Assembly: GCA_024704175.1 (NCBI GenBank) | Contig: CP085629.1 | Coordinates: 4,154,001-4,218,000, forward strand | Origin: Paenibacillus sp. P25 | GTDB lineage: Bacteria > Bacillota > Bacilli > Paenibacillales > NBRC-103111 | DNA: 64,000 nt | Direction: 5' to 3' | Shown: piece by piece, positions 11,185 through 20,741 of the stretch | Layout: every line of letters starts with the position of its first letter | Position numbering within the stretch: position 1 is the first letter of the stretch | Notes under the pieces: model-generated | Database searches by the model: none | What the model saw: only the letters and a program-made list of their open reading frames with translations | What the model was told of the DNA's origin: nothing | Position numbers and translations under genes: made by a program

Positions 11185-12589
11185 TCAATCGCCTGCATGA
11201 TCCATGATCTTCTGAAGACGGTCAAGCATATCTCCGCCTTTCATTCTCAAACGGAATCCCCAAATGACCCCGGTCGCTATATAGAGCACGACTAGCAGTA
11301 AAATCAAATTATACGGCCAAGGCGGCAAAGGAAATACCGTTCCGTAGATCGGCAGCAGCATGAACAATCCGCCGATCCCCGGCATGATAGCATGATGCCA
11401 CCAGTTAAAATGTAACGGATCATGCTTTTTCATAAACCGGTATAATGAAATGGAAGCGATCACATATAAAAGCAAAATAGGCAGTGTCCCGAAAGATCCC
11501 AGCAAACCGTAGCCATTCGGATAGGGCCCGAATAAAATGCCGATCACAAGAGCCAGAACGATCGTACATAGGGCAACCAAATGAATCGAATTTTTGGGTG
11601 CGGCGAATTTGGGATCGATCTGACCGAGAAATTTCGGCAAAACGCCATCGCGGCCCATGGCGAAAATCACTCGCACCGTCGCATTGTTTAACGCCAGACT
11701 TACGGCAAATGCGCTGAGGATACCCGCAATATCGACTGCCCATCGCATACCAGGGCCTGCATATCTATCGGCCAAGTCCTCCATCGGGATCGTCGCCGCG
11801 GCAAACTCTGCACCCTTACTGGGTCCATAACCGATTGACATCGCATAAGTCATAAAGATATAGAAAATACCGATCCCGATAACCGAGCCCCATATCGCCC
11901 GCGGAATATTTTTACGCGGATTCGATGTTTCTTCAGCAACGGTTCCCGCCGACTCAAAGCCCATAAAAGTCATCATTGCGAATATCATCCCGAACAATAC
12001 GCCGCCCCAACCTGTCGGCGAATGCTGCGGCGTAAATACCGACAATGTATTTCCTTCCGCCCCACCCTGAGCAATAATGGAAACCGCGACAATGATGAGC
12101 ACCAACACTTCGAAAGCGACGAAAAATAAATCGGTCTTCATTGAGTTACTTATTCCGCGCAGCGATAGCCACCAGATGATTCCCGCAAACAATAAAGCGA
12201 TGAGAATCCAGCTGACCTCAATCCCGAATATCGACTTGCATACGGATGACGTAAAAAATGCCGCTGACCAGCAAGTTTTGGGGGTAAAAAACGAAATATC
12301 CGCTGAACAAAAGCCATCCCGAGACAAACCCGGCTACTTTGCCGAGGCCCGCCGTATTATAAGCGAAAAATGAGCCGGCATGAGGCGACCTTTTGGCAAA
12401 TTGAACGATCGTATTGGCTACAAATAGAGAACCGATCAATGAAACGATGAATGCGAGCGGCACGGCGCCGCCGGCTGTTTGTGCGACAACCTGCGGAGCA
12501 AACATCATTCCTGCAGCCGGAGCCATAATCGCTATCGACATGGCGATGGCCCCCGGCCAACTTATAGCATTCTTCTTAAGTTCGCTCAT
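11185..12589 (-). pseudogene. APC-superfamily amino acid/amine permease, frameshifted
   Basis: Twelve-helix secondary transporter of the amino acid-polyamine-organocation superfamily. The start ATG 12589 (MSELKKN) follows AAGGGGA. The first 110 or so residues include the consensus helix 1 ISWPGAIAMSIAIMAPA and a GSFFAYNTAG stretch. A shift near 12270 interrupts helix 4, and the other frame runs as an open membrane protein with GFESAGTVAEET to 11185. It is the first gene of the minus-strand operon behind the promoter at 12752-12779. The substrate is unknown. Confidence 0.8.
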
Positions 12590-12704
12590 GCAAATCCCCT
12601 TCAATATGGACTACACCGTTGTTATCGCCTGCAAAGTTTCTGGAACAATCTGAATTGGTTGCCTCCTCCTGCAATGGATTCAATTATTTCCGCCGCGAAA
12701 ACAA

Positions 12705-12779
12705 TTATGATATCTGACAGAATTTTATATCATAACTCTTCAGATGAGTTAATTATAGCATGATTCTTTTTCTCTGCAA
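12705..12779 (-). promoter_or_regulatory. Promoter and operator candidates for the amino-sugar operon
   Basis: On the minus strand TTGCAG (12774-12779) and TATAAT (12752-12757) are separated by 16 bases. Immediately downstream lies an imperfect palindrome, AACTC-N7-GAGTT (12734-12750). Further on is a perfect 9-bp inverted repeat with TTATGATAT at 12705-12713 and its complement at 12727-12735. These are typical positions for a repressor. The GntR/UTRA regulator upstream is the obvious candidate. Confidence 0.55.
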
Positions 12780-12810
12780 CACTTTTTTTAGGAATGGCTC
12801 CGGACAACAA

Positions 12811-12836
12811 AAAAAAGCCGCTTATGCGGCTTTCTT
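12811..12836. terminator. Bidirectional intrinsic terminator
   Basis: The stem GCCGC (12817-12821) and GCGGC (12826-12830) around a TTAT loop is flanked by A-run and T-rich sequence on both sides. It can therefore end transcription of the gntR gene, which stops at 12887 on the minus strand, and isolate it from the operon promoter that follows. Confidence 0.75.
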
Positions 12837-12886
12837 TAAGGGTATCAGAAGCTTTTCTTATAAGTCGTTGAAGATCGGCACAGCGC

Positions 12887-13621
12887 CTATTTCATGTTCT
12901 CAGCACGGCGAATCACTCTGAAATTAACCAAATGGGGATGATAGTAATCATTTGAAGTTATCGCAATATTGCCTAACGAATCATAGCACACCTCTTCCAA
13001 CAATAGGACCGGTTCACCCACAGTGATATGAAGTCTTTGACTGACCGCTTGGTCTGCCGCTATGGCCCGTACGTTAGTTTCCGCAAAATTGATGATGGAA
13101 CCCCTTCTCTTGAGGTACTCCAGCAACGAACCATTCTTCAGATAAGCTTCCAATTCATCGATCGCCATCCCGTCATCTTTGAAGACGTCAATCGAGAATA
13201 CGACAGGTTTGCCGTCGGCTGTTCTGACGCGTTCCAGTACGATCACCGACATGCCGGAAAAATCCGGATAGAACAGCTTGGAAGCATGCGCTCTTCGCAG
13301 GTTCACATACGAAGTGGAAGGCACGAAGCCTGCGTCTTCAATCACTTTCGATACGCCGATGAACGATTCAAGCCCGGGCTTTAACTTATAAGCGGGACTC
13401 GAAACCAAAATTTTCGTACTGGCCCCGTGCCTGACCTGAATAATGCCCTGCTCTTCCAAATGGCGCAGAGACTCTCTTATCGTGCTTCGGCCCACTTCGT
13501 AGATGATCGCAAGCTCATTTTGAGGCGGCAAATGGTCTGTGTATTTTCCTTCCCGTATATCGTGGTTTATTTTATCTGATATGATGCGGTATAATGGTTT
13601 CGACTCATCTGAAGTATCCAT
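12887..13621 (-). CDS. GntR/HutC-family transcriptional regulator with UTRA domain
   Basis: About 244 residues. The N-terminal winged helix (PLYRIISDKINHDIREGKY, GRSTIRESLRHLEEQGII, residues 10-80) is followed by a UTRA ligand-binding domain ending EPVLLLEEVCYDSLGN. This class senses phosphorylated sugars such as GlcNAc-6-P (NagR, DasR) and usually represses. The start is set at ATG 13621 after GGAGG with 11 bases of spacing. ATG 13639 is an in-frame alternative. It lies directly upstream of the amino-sugar operon and likely controls it. The 12-mer CTTCAGATGAGT occurs both at the start of this gene and in the operon promoter. Confidence 0.85.
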   Translation of the reverse strand: MDTSDESKPLYRIISDKINHDIREGKYTDHLPPQNELAIIYEVGRSTIRESLRHLEEQGIIQVRHGASTKILVSSPAYKLKPGLESFIGVSKVIEDAGFVPSTSYVNLRRAHASKLFYPDFSGMSVIVLERVRTADGKPVVFSIDVFKDDGMAIDELEAYLKNGSLLEYLKRRGSIINFAETNVRAIAADQAVSQRLHITVGEPVLLLEEVCYDSLGNIAITSNDYYHPHLVNFRVIRRAENMK

Positions 13622-13679
13622 CGAATTTTTATCCTCCATTGGTAACAACTTTGCAAGCTGCATCGTCACAGTCGTATGC

Positions 13680-13729
13680 ATTATAGCATATCAACAAGTT
13701 TTTACCAAGGAAGATGACATATCATGATA
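13680..13729 (-). promoter_or_regulatory. gntR promoter with palindrome upstream
   Basis: Minus-strand TTGGTA (13703-13708) and TATAAT (13680-13685) are 17 bases apart. The perfect palindrome TATCATGATA sits at 13720-13729, just upstream. It resembles the TATCAT/ATGATA half sites in the operon promoter. Confidence 0.5.
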
Positions 13730-13756
13730 ACTGGTAAAGCCCTCTGAACTTCACCT

Positions 13757-14596
13757 TCATTTCACGGCGCCGGCTGTCAAACTGCTAATAAAATATTTTT
13801 GCAAAAATAAAAATAGGACAATTAGCGGTAAACTCGATACGATAGATGCCGCCATCATATCGTTCCATTCGATTTTGTAAAAACCGTTAAGCTGGGCAAT
13901 GCCGACAGGCAAGGTTTTCATGCTCTCGGATGTTGTCAAGATAAATGCGAACATATACTCGTTCCAGCCAACCAGGAAGGCATAGATCGCTGTGGCCGAT
14001 AACCCCGGGAGAGACAAAGGAAGAATGATCTGCACAAACGTCCGCAGTCTGCTGCAGCCGTCTATCATGGCGACCTTGTCAAGCTCTTTGGGGATAATTT
14101 GAAAATACCCCATCATCATCCATGTACAGAACGGTATCGTAAATGAAATATAAACCAGGATTAATCCAAGGTGGGAATCGATTAAACCGAAGGCTTTTAA
14201 CACTTTATAGAAAGGGATCAGAAGCATAATGGAAGGAAACATCTGCGTCATTAATAAAAACGTAAGGAAGGCTCCCTTCCCCCGGAAGTTAAACCTTGAT
14301 GTTCCATAACCGGCTAACGCCGAAAAAATTAAAGATATCACGGTTGCAGTAATGACAACGTACACACTGTTGGCGAAATAAGCCCCGAACGGATACTCCT
14401 TCCATATGCGAATAAACGGGTTAAACGTAACCGCGTCCGGTATCCACTTCAAAGGGGTGGACATCACATCCTCCGATCGCTTCAATGCCGTAGAAACCAT
14501 CCAAAGCGAAGGAATCAACACGAACAAAGACGCCATAGTCAATATGATGTAACTGCATAGGTTTAGGAGCACCTTCCTGCTTCTAATCGTTGTCAT
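13757..14596 (-). CDS. Carbohydrate ABC transporter permease (MalG type)
   Basis: 279 residues with about six membrane segments and the EAA loop KELDKVAMIDGCSRLRTFVQIILPL near residue 190. It is the last gene of the creatininase/sugar transporter operon. The start ATG 14596 follows TAGGAGG within the coding end of the upstream permease, whose corrected stop lies at 14583, so the genes overlap slightly. Intact frame. The substrate is not predictable from sequence. Confidence 0.88.
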   Translation of the reverse strand: MTTIRSRKVLLNLCSYIILTMASLFVLIPSLWMVSTALKRSEDVMSTPLKWIPDAVTFNPFIRIWKEYPFGAYFANSVYVVITATVISLIFSALAGYGTSRFNFRGKGAFLTFLLMTQMFPSIMLLIPFYKVLKAFGLIDSHLGLILVYISFTIPFCTWMMMGYFQIIPKELDKVAMIDGCSRLRTFVQIILPLSLPGLSATAIYAFLVGWNEYMFAFILTTSESMKTLPVGIAQLNGFYKIEWNDMMAASIVSSLPLIVLFLFLQKYFISSLTAGAVK

Positions 14597-15463
14597 TGTT
14601 TAGCATCCTCCTATATGCGTAACCTATTAAAGAACAAACCAACAAGACGATAACCGCCATTGCCGCATGACCTTGCCAAATTCAAAATACTCAAACGCCG
14701 ATTTATAAATGTCGATACTGACGATATTCGTTTCATTTGCCGGTCCTCCCTGCGTCAAAAGCCAGACCACCGTAAAATGCTTAAACCACCATACCGTGTC
14801 TAAAATCAGCGAGACCAGTAAAACGGGAAGCAAACCGGGAAGCGTAATGTATCGAAAGGACTGCATGCCGGTACATCCGTCTATTTTAGCGACCTCATAT
14901 AAATCCTCGGAGATCGTCTGCAAACCAGCCAGCACCATTAGCATCAGCATAGGGAATCCCTTCCAAATACAGACGGCAACGACAGCCCAAAAAGCAACGG
15001 AGACGTCGCTCAGCCAGGAAACGGGCGCTGAAATCAAATGGACTTTGAACAAATAATAGTTCATTAACCCGTACATCGGATTCAAAAGCCATTTCCACAG
15101 TAACCCGACAACGACCTCAGGCAATAACCAGGGCAAAATCAGAATGGCTCGGAAAAGCGTTTGTCCCGGAAGTTTTCTATTTAATAAAATGGCCAACCCT
15201 AATCCGATAACGAAATGCCCGCCAACAGTTACCACAGTAAATTTCAATGTCACAATAATTCGCTTTATAAATTCAAGATTACCAAATATTTCGCTGTAAT
15301 GGCCAAGCCCGACAAAATCCCATTGGTTCAGCAAGTTTGTATTAAAAAAACTGATGTACATCCCATATAGAAGAGGGTAGGTTACTAGAAGCATCAAAGT
15401 AATGATTGCGGGCAAAACAAATATGTATCCGCTTACGTGAGTTTTCTCGAACAACCCCTTCAT
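14583..15463 (-). pseudogene. Carbohydrate ABC transporter permease (MalF type), frameshifted at the 3' end
   Basis: Starts at ATG 15463 nine bases after GGAGGAG. Membrane segments and the EAA loop EDLYEVAKIDGCTGMQSFRYI are present. Near 14670 one extra base breaks the last segment. The displayed frame ends RQWRLSSCWFVL at 14627, while the corrected frame gives HAAMAVIVLLVCSLIGYAY and stops at 14583. It may still be partly functional, as only the last transmembrane helix is altered. Confidence 0.82.
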
Positions 15464-15485
15464 TAAATTACACTCCTCCAGAGCC

Positions 15486-15516
15486 GTCCGGAGGGACAAT
15501 TCGGTCCCTTCCGGAC
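15486..15516 (-). promoter_or_regulatory. Intercistronic hairpin between binding protein and permease
   Basis: A 12-base arm, GTCCGGAGGGAC (15486-15497), pairs with GTCCCTTCCGGAC (15504-15516). No T-run follows on the minus strand. Such stem-loops after solute-binding-protein genes commonly protect the upstream mRNA or attenuate permease expression, giving excess binding protein. Confidence 0.65.
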
Positions 15517-15538
15517 GCCCGATTTCAATTCGATATCG

Positions 15539-16857
15539 TCATTTTTGTTTGGAAATCAGTTCATTAGCCCGGTGGGCCGCTTTATTCATGGCTTCATCGG
15601 TTGTAGCCGCTTTGCTGATTATCAACTGATAGGCTTCCGTTACAATGTCGTTAAATTGAGAGTAGGCGTCAAAATCCGGAGTAGGATAAGCATATTCTAT
15701 GGCCTTAACAAAACCTGCAAATTCCGGGCTTGATAATTGCTGATCTTTACCCACCTCTATTTTGGTTGGCAAGCGTCCGCTTATTGCGTTAAACTTCAAA
15801 GAGTTCTCCTTCTTCACCAGAAATTTTAAAAAGTCGGCAACCTCATTTTTATGTTTGCTGCTTTCAGAGATGGAATAACCGAATAAACCGAAGGTCGCGG
15901 AATGTCTTTCTTTCTTCGGAAGCGGGGCACTATAGAGCTTGCCTTTTAGATTCGGATTCTGTGACGTTATGGCACCGATTGCATTGGGGCCGCTAATGAT
16001 CATCGCAACTTTATTGTTGGCCATCAGATTGGCAACCTCGGGGAATCCGTTCTCTAACGTTCCCGGCGGAACAACCCCGTATTTATTGTTTAAATCGGCG
16101 TAAAATTGAAAAGCCTCTTTTGCTTGAGGTTTTTGGAGCTCCGTGATCCATTTCCCATTTTGATCCTTTGTAATCTCGGCAACGCCAAAGGTGCGCAAGA
16201 AGGGGATGAACCGCGCAGCTCCCGAAGAATTTCGCGTTCCGATCATGCCAAAGCCCCACTGGTCGGTCGTTCCATCGCCGTTCGTGTCTTTTGTAAGCTT
16301 TAAGGCGGCATTAAGAAAATCATCCCAGGTTTCCGGCGCTCTTAGTCCTTCTTTCTCAAACCAATCGCCTCTATAGATAAGAGCTTGGGGGTGGCAAACC
16401 ATGGGAGAAATTGCAGTTTCCCATCGACACTCGCTTCGTTTACCATATTCGGGTAAAATTCGGCAATATACTCCTTGCCAAGCAAGGGAGTAAGATCGGT
16501 TGCTGCGTTCATTTTGTTTGCAATTCTCATAAATTCCGGTGTATTGAAGAAGGCATCGGGTAAATCTCCTCCCGTTGCAAGGGCGGTAACTTTCTTATAG
16601 AGTTCATTATAAGGAACGCCAATAAACTCGATTTTGATATTCGGGTGCTCCGCCATATACTGGTCGGCCAATTCTTTTTCCGCTGGCCCCTCCGGTTTCT
16701 CCGTTTGCTCAACAGATAAGATGCGCAAAGTTATTTTATTTTCATTTGGTTGGTTATTTGGGGTATCTTCCGGCTTTTTCGTACAGCCGTTTAGCAGGAA
16801 CAGCGCCGAAAGGAGGCATACCGACCAAATGGCAGCTTTCATTTGTTTTCCTTTCAT
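15539..16857 (-). pseudogene. Sugar ABC transporter substrate-binding lipoprotein, frameshifted
   Basis: Family-1 extracellular binding protein. Signal peptide with lipobox FLLNGC, then KITLRILSVEQ. The frame is lost near 16385-16395 at LPWFATP and resumes with QALIYRGDWFEKEGLRAPE, GDGTTDQWGFGM and a normal end at 15539. The start may be ATG 16857 (after GGAGGGAGG) or ATG 16842 (after AAAGGA). It is 15 bases downstream of the creatininase stop, so the two are cotranscribed. Confidence 0.82.
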
Positions 16858-16872
16858 ATCCTCCCTCCGTTA

Positions 16873-17721
16873 CTAAAAGTGAAGTAAATTATCAAGGTCA
16901 AGTTCCGGTTTATTCGGATGATTATCGTGCCGCGGTCTGATTTCCCTATTTTTAAATTCCTTAATCAACCTGGCCAGCCGTTCAATAGTCGTATCATATA
17001 AGATTTTACCTTTCTCCTTAGTGGAAGCACTTGCAATACCGGATACACCGGACTTGGAAAACGTCGTCCACCATTCCATCATCAATATAGGCGAAGGCGA
17101 TTGCAGCTCGTTCCAATGGAACTCCGAATCGGGCAAGCCGTACTCATCCTCAATTTTGTCCATGCGAACCTCGTTTTCATTCAAGTGCAAATACATCGAT
17201 GTTTCCCACTCGCATGCATGCCCCATACCGCCTTTTCCGGTCGTTCTGATTTGTCCCGCCACATCCAATGCAAGACTCGTATGAATCAGTGCGGTACATA
17301 GCGCTTTTCCTTTTGTTTCAATATTGGTTTGTCTTGCTACGATATCCAGAAATGGCATATTAGAGCCGTGACCGTCTACGATAATGATTTTTTTAAATCC
17401 GTGGTAGGCCAAACTTTTCGTTACGCATAAGCAATATTCGATGAATGCTCTGCCTGTAATCGTTATTTGCCCCGGAAAGTCCATATGGTGCGTATTAAAA
17501 CCGTAAGGAATATTCGGCATAACCAGAACATCGTCGGGAACCAGATTTGCCGCCCCAACCGCAACTTCCCTGGCCAAATAGTTATCAACTTCCATTGGCA
17601 AATGTCTGCCATGCTGTTCGGTTGAGCCAACGGGAAGGAGAATGACCCTGTTCTCATCTATCGCCTGTTGGATTTCTTCCCAAGTCAACTTTTCGTAATA
17701 AAACGTTTTCAATTTGCTCAT
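16873..17721 (-). CDS. Creatininase-family amidohydrolase
   Basis: About 282 residues. Creatininase-fold metal site motifs are all present: GSTEQHGRHLPMEVDNY, NIPYGFNTHHMDFPG, VDGHGSN and GHACEWETS with the metal-binding glutamate. Members cleave cyclic or linear amide bonds (creatinine, riboflavin precursors, mycofactocin maturation), so the exact substrate is open. The start ATG 17721 lies 10 bases after GGAGG. It is the first gene of an operon with a sugar-type ABC transporter and is controlled from the promoter/operator at 17763-17797. Confidence 0.85.
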   Translation of the reverse strand: MSKLKTFYYEKLTWEEIQQAIDENRVILLPVGSTEQHGRHLPMEVDNYLAREVAVGAANLVPDDVLVMPNIPYGFNTHHMDFPGQITITGRAFIEYCLCVTKSLAYHGFKKIIIVDGHGSNMPFLDIVARQTNIETKGKALCTALIHTSLALDVAGQIRTTGKGGMGHACEWETSMYLHLNENEVRMDKIEDEYGLPDSEFHWNELQSPSPILMMEWWTTFSKSGVSGIASASTKEKGKILYDTTIERLARLIKEFKNREIRPRHDNHPNKPELDLDNLLHF

Positions 17722-17762
17722 CTTCAATCAACCTCCACAATTGGTTTGATGATTACACCAAA

Positions 17763-17797
17763 ATAGTAGTAAATGTTATTGTTATTGTCAACAATAA
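17763..17797 (-). promoter_or_regulatory. Promoter with FCD-regulator operator over the -35 box
   Basis: On the minus strand TTGACA (17786-17791) and TACTAT (17763-17768) are 17 bases apart. The 16-bp near-palindrome at 17782-17797 (TTATTGT..ACAATAA type) covers the -35. The identical site in the other orientation lies at 18578-18593, so one repressor can control both operons. Confidence 0.7.
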
Positions 17798-17805
17798 AAT
17801 AATCT

Positions 17806-17845
17806 ACAAAAAATCGCTTCCTCTCTCCAGAGAAAAAGCGATCTT
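17806..17845 (-). terminator. Intrinsic terminator of the FCD regulator gene
   Basis: Minus-strand stem GATCGCTT pairing with AAGCGAT, with an inner TCTCTGGAGAGA element, followed by a T-run. It sits directly after the regulator stop at 17854. Confidence 0.7.
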
Positions 17846-17853
17846 TTTATTTT

Positions 17854-18495
17854 TTAATAGATATGCTCTTTCAACACAGGTTCAATGTATTCCCATTTCT
17901 TTGTCTTAATGGCTTCAAGCGGCTCTCGATGCTCGTTCATCAATTGGGAGAAGTTGTCCATTTGGTGCTTTTCCCGGGTGTTTGTCATGAAATGGAAAAC
18001 AATTCTGGACGATACGCTCTTCCAAAGCGTGATCAAATAAGGCTCCCCAGTCAGCGTTATAAGATATTCATGGAATTCCAGGTCTTTTTCAACAATCATT
18101 TCAATTTCCTTTTGTATACAGGCTTGGTTGAGTTCACCGAGAATTTTTTCCAATTGAATGAAATGAATCTCATTAAGAACAGGCAAGATTTTTTGTATCG
18201 AAAAGGACTCCAGCAGCACTCTAAGAGGATTCAATAACATGGTAACTTCGTCTTTCTCGACTTTAGCCACCATAGTCTCTTTATGGGTTTGGGTAACGAG
18301 CGACCCTTCCCTCTCCAGAAGCAAAATAGCTTCCCGAATTGGTCCCCTGCTAATGCCCATCTCCTTGGAAATGTCATTTTCCCTCAACCTTGTTCCCGGA
18401 TCGATTTTCCCTCTGATGATGGCGCTTTTTATGTCTTTATAAACTTGATTTCTTAATGTATCAGTTTTTTTAACCGTAAAGCCATATTCGTTCAT
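17854..18495 (-). CDS. GntR-family transcriptional regulator, FadR/FCD subgroup
   Basis: About 213 residues. The winged helix is at residues 10-75 (LRNQVYKDIKSAIIRGKI, ISKEMGISRGPIREAILLLE), followed by an all-helical FCD domain. The start ATG 18495 is 6 bases after AAGGAGG; the open frame extends further upstream without a better ribosome site. It lies between two operons whose promoters share the same operator, so it most likely represses both and responds to the acid or amine they metabolise. Confidence 0.83.
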   Translation of the reverse strand: MNEYGFTVKKTDTLRNQVYKDIKSAIIRGKIDPGTRLRENDISKEMGISRGPIREAILLLEREGSLVTQTHKETMVAKVEKDEVTMLLNPLRVLLESFSIQKILPVLNEIHFIQLEKILGELNQACIQKEIEMIVEKDLEFHEYLITLTGEPYLITLWKSVSSRIVFHFMTNTREKHQMDNFSQLMNEHREPLEAIKTKKWEYIEPVLKEHIY

Positions 18496-18577
18496 GTACA
18501 TCCTCCTTGTATGCTGTCGCACTCCTTTTTTATTATACATTCTTTTATGCATAAAACAACTAACGTTTTTGTTATTG

Positions 18578-18613
18578 TTATTGTTGACAATAAAAATGAA
18601 GTGATGCTACTAT
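18578..18613 (+). promoter_or_regulatory. Promoter with matching operator for the enolase-superfamily operon
   Basis: TTGACA (18584-18589) and TACTAT (18608-18613) have an 18-base spacer. The 16-bp operator at 18578-18593 is the exact reverse complement of the one at 17782-17797 and has the same relation to the -35 box. This is strong evidence for a common regulator. Confidence 0.72.
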
Positions 18614-18656
18614 GGTGTCGTTAAGCAAACTTTAATTCGTGTGGGAGGTAACAACT

Positions 18657-19824
18657 ATGCAAATTATTGACGTGACAACAACCCAGGTACAGATCCCTTT
18701 TCGGAAACCGGCGAAATGGTCTGGAGGTACGAGACGAAGCGCTCCTGCTATTGTAGTTAAAATCATTACAGACGAGGGAATCGTCGGAATCGGGGAATGT
18801 GTCGGACCTACAATTCCAGCCATTCAAACGATTGTTGATAAAGAGTTTAAACCTTTTCTTATCGGCGGCGACCCTATGCGAACCGAATGGATCCTTCATC
18901 GTTTAGAGGAGTATGTGCTGAATTGGAAACAATTGGGCCTCTATGCATTGGCGGGTATCGATATCGCGTTATTGGATCTCAAGGCCAAAGCATTGAATAC
19001 GCCGCTGTATAACTTGCTTGGAGGAATGTACCGCAGTCACGTTGATTTTGCAGGGTATTTGTTTATCGACGAGCCGATTGCAAATGCCAAAGACGCCGAA
19101 GAGATAGTCAAACAAGGATATAAAGAAATCAAGATTAAAGTCGGCCGTGATATCGAGTTTGATACAGCCCGTCTAAGAGAAATCCGCGCAGCGGTTGGGC
19201 CTGACGTCAAATTGCGGATTGATGTGAATCAAAATTGGAGCGTCTCCACAGCAATCAAAGCCATTAACAAGATGGAAAAATATGATTTACAGCTGGTGGA
19301 GCAGACCAACTCCCTATTATGATATCGACGGTTTGGCGCAAGTCAGCAAGTCCGTCTCGGTACCGATTACTGCCGATGAATCTTGCACGGATTTCGAAAG
19401 CGCATTGCGATTGATCGACAAACGCGCTGTTGTTGCCTTTACCGTTTATCCTTCCGAGGCAGGCGGTTTGTTGAAGGCGAAGCAAATTGTTGATCTTGCC
19501 AATGAGAGCGGCATTTGGTGTGTGACGGGCACATGGGCCGAGACGGGCATCGCTACAATGGCTAACGTCCATTTGATTGCTGCATCCAGAAACTTCCCGT
19601 TCGCCAACGATACCCACTACGATTACTATCATAGCGATGTATTAACAACAAATTTATGTTTCACGAACGGCAAAATCGTTGTCCCGACCAAACCCGGCCT
19701 GGGCATTGATATAAGCGAGGAACGACTGCGCGCATTATCCAAAGAAGAAGTTCGTGAAATGGTATTTTTTGATTCTCAGCAGCAAGATGACGAATTTGTT
19801 CCAAGAATCGGAAACCTGTTATAA
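18657..19824 (+). pseudogene. Mandelate racemase/muconate lactonizing enzyme family protein, frameshifted
   Basis: Enolase-superfamily barrel enzyme that abstracts a proton next to a carboxylate. Starts at ATG 18657 after GGGAGG. Seen are the N-terminal capping domain, the KIKVG motif (KxK acid/base lysines), LRIDVNQNW and, after a shift near 19305, ITADESC and the GTWAETGIATMAN stretch. The muconate/dipeptide-epimerase-like KxK form suggests an epimerase or racemase acting on an amino acid derivative, in keeping with the amino-acid importer downstream. The substrate is not determined. Confidence 0.82.
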
Positions 19825-19852
19825 AAAACGATGAAAGCGGGGGAGGCTGTAT

Positions 19853-20677
19853 ATGAGAAAACTTCACATTTATTTCTTACTGATTGCATCGTTAACACTT
19901 ATTTTCTCGTTGACAGGATGTTCCGGATCTACGGCTGCGCCGGGGAACGGGGTGGAAAGCTCAATTCTCACTAAAGTGGTGCAATCCAAAAAATTAAAGG
20001 TGGGGGTCATTCTCTCCTACCCTCCTTTCGGTTTTAAAGACGATAAAGGCAATCCGCAAGGCTACGACGTTGACATTGCAAAAGAACTGGCAAAGTCCCT
20101 GAACGCCGAGCTTGAGATTACGGATGTAGATTCTTCCGCACGAATTCCGGCTATTGAAACGGGGAAAGTGGATGCGGTTATAGGCGACTTTTCGCGTACA
20201 TACGAACGTTTGCAAAAAGTAAATGTTTCCGCCCCCTATTCGGTCGCCAGTGAGAAAATGCTGGTTAAGAAAGACAGCGCGATAACAAAAGTTACGGATC
20301 TTAACGATAAGAAGGTCGCAGTAGTAAAAGGTTCCACCAATCAGGCCGTTACTGAGCTCGCTCCTCAAGCCCAACTAGCGTATTTCTCCAATTCGGCGGA
20401 ATGCGTTCTCGCCGTCAAAAATGGGCAAGCCGATGCGTTTGTGGAGGACGAAAGCTTCCTGGCTTATCAGGCCAAGCTTTATTCAGAGCTAAAAGTGGTG
20501 GGAGATCCACTTGTACCTACTCTATATCAAGGTATTGCGGTCCGCAAAGGCGATCAGGAATGGTTAAATTACTTAAATTTCTTTGTGTTCCAAATCAATA
20601 ATCAAGGAAAGAACAAAAGTATTTACACCAAATGGTTCGGTATAAATCCTCCCTATCCGCTTAACCCGCAATATTAA
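19853..20677 (+). CDS. Polar amino-acid ABC transporter substrate-binding lipoprotein
   Basis: Family-3 binding protein of 274 residues. Lipobox SLTGC near residue 22, then KKLKVGVILSYPPFGFKDD and GYDVDIAKELAKSL, the typical start of the mature domain, and VDAVIGDFSRTYER. RBS GGGGGAGG lies 6 bases before ATG 19853. Intact. It delivers an amino acid or opine-like compound to the permeases downstream. Confidence 0.9.
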   Translation: MRKLHIYFLLIASLTLIFSLTGCSGSTAAPGNGVESSILTKVVQSKKLKVGVILSYPPFGFKDDKGNPQGYDVDIAKELAKSLNAELEITDVDSSARIPAIETGKVDAVIGDFSRTYERLQKVNVSAPYSVASEKMLVKKDSAITKVTDLNDKKVAVVKGSTNQAVTELAPQAQLAYFSNSAECVLAVKNGQADAFVEDESFLAYQAKLYSELKVVGDPLVPTLYQGIAVRKGDQEWLNYLNFFVFQINNQGKNKSIYTKWFGINPPYPLNPQY

Positions 20678-20691
20678 TTTGAAACGTAGGC

Positions 20692-20717
20692 GAGGCCTGT
20701 TGGTTGAGGCAGGCCTC
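20692..20717 (+). promoter_or_regulatory. Intercistronic hairpin after the binding protein gene
   Basis: GAGGCCTG (20692-20699) pairs with CAGGCCTC (20710-20717) around a 10-base loop. No T-run follows. It occupies the same position as the hairpin at 15486-15516 in the other transporter operon and probably raises binding-protein over permease levels. Confidence 0.6.
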
Positions 20718-20741
20718 CTATTGCCAGCAAGGAGGAAACGA

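Noticed and set aside
20692..20717. Intrinsic terminator after the amino-acid binding protein
   Set aside because: No T-run follows and the permease starts 25 bases later with its own good ribosome site; more likely an mRNA-stabilising hairpin.
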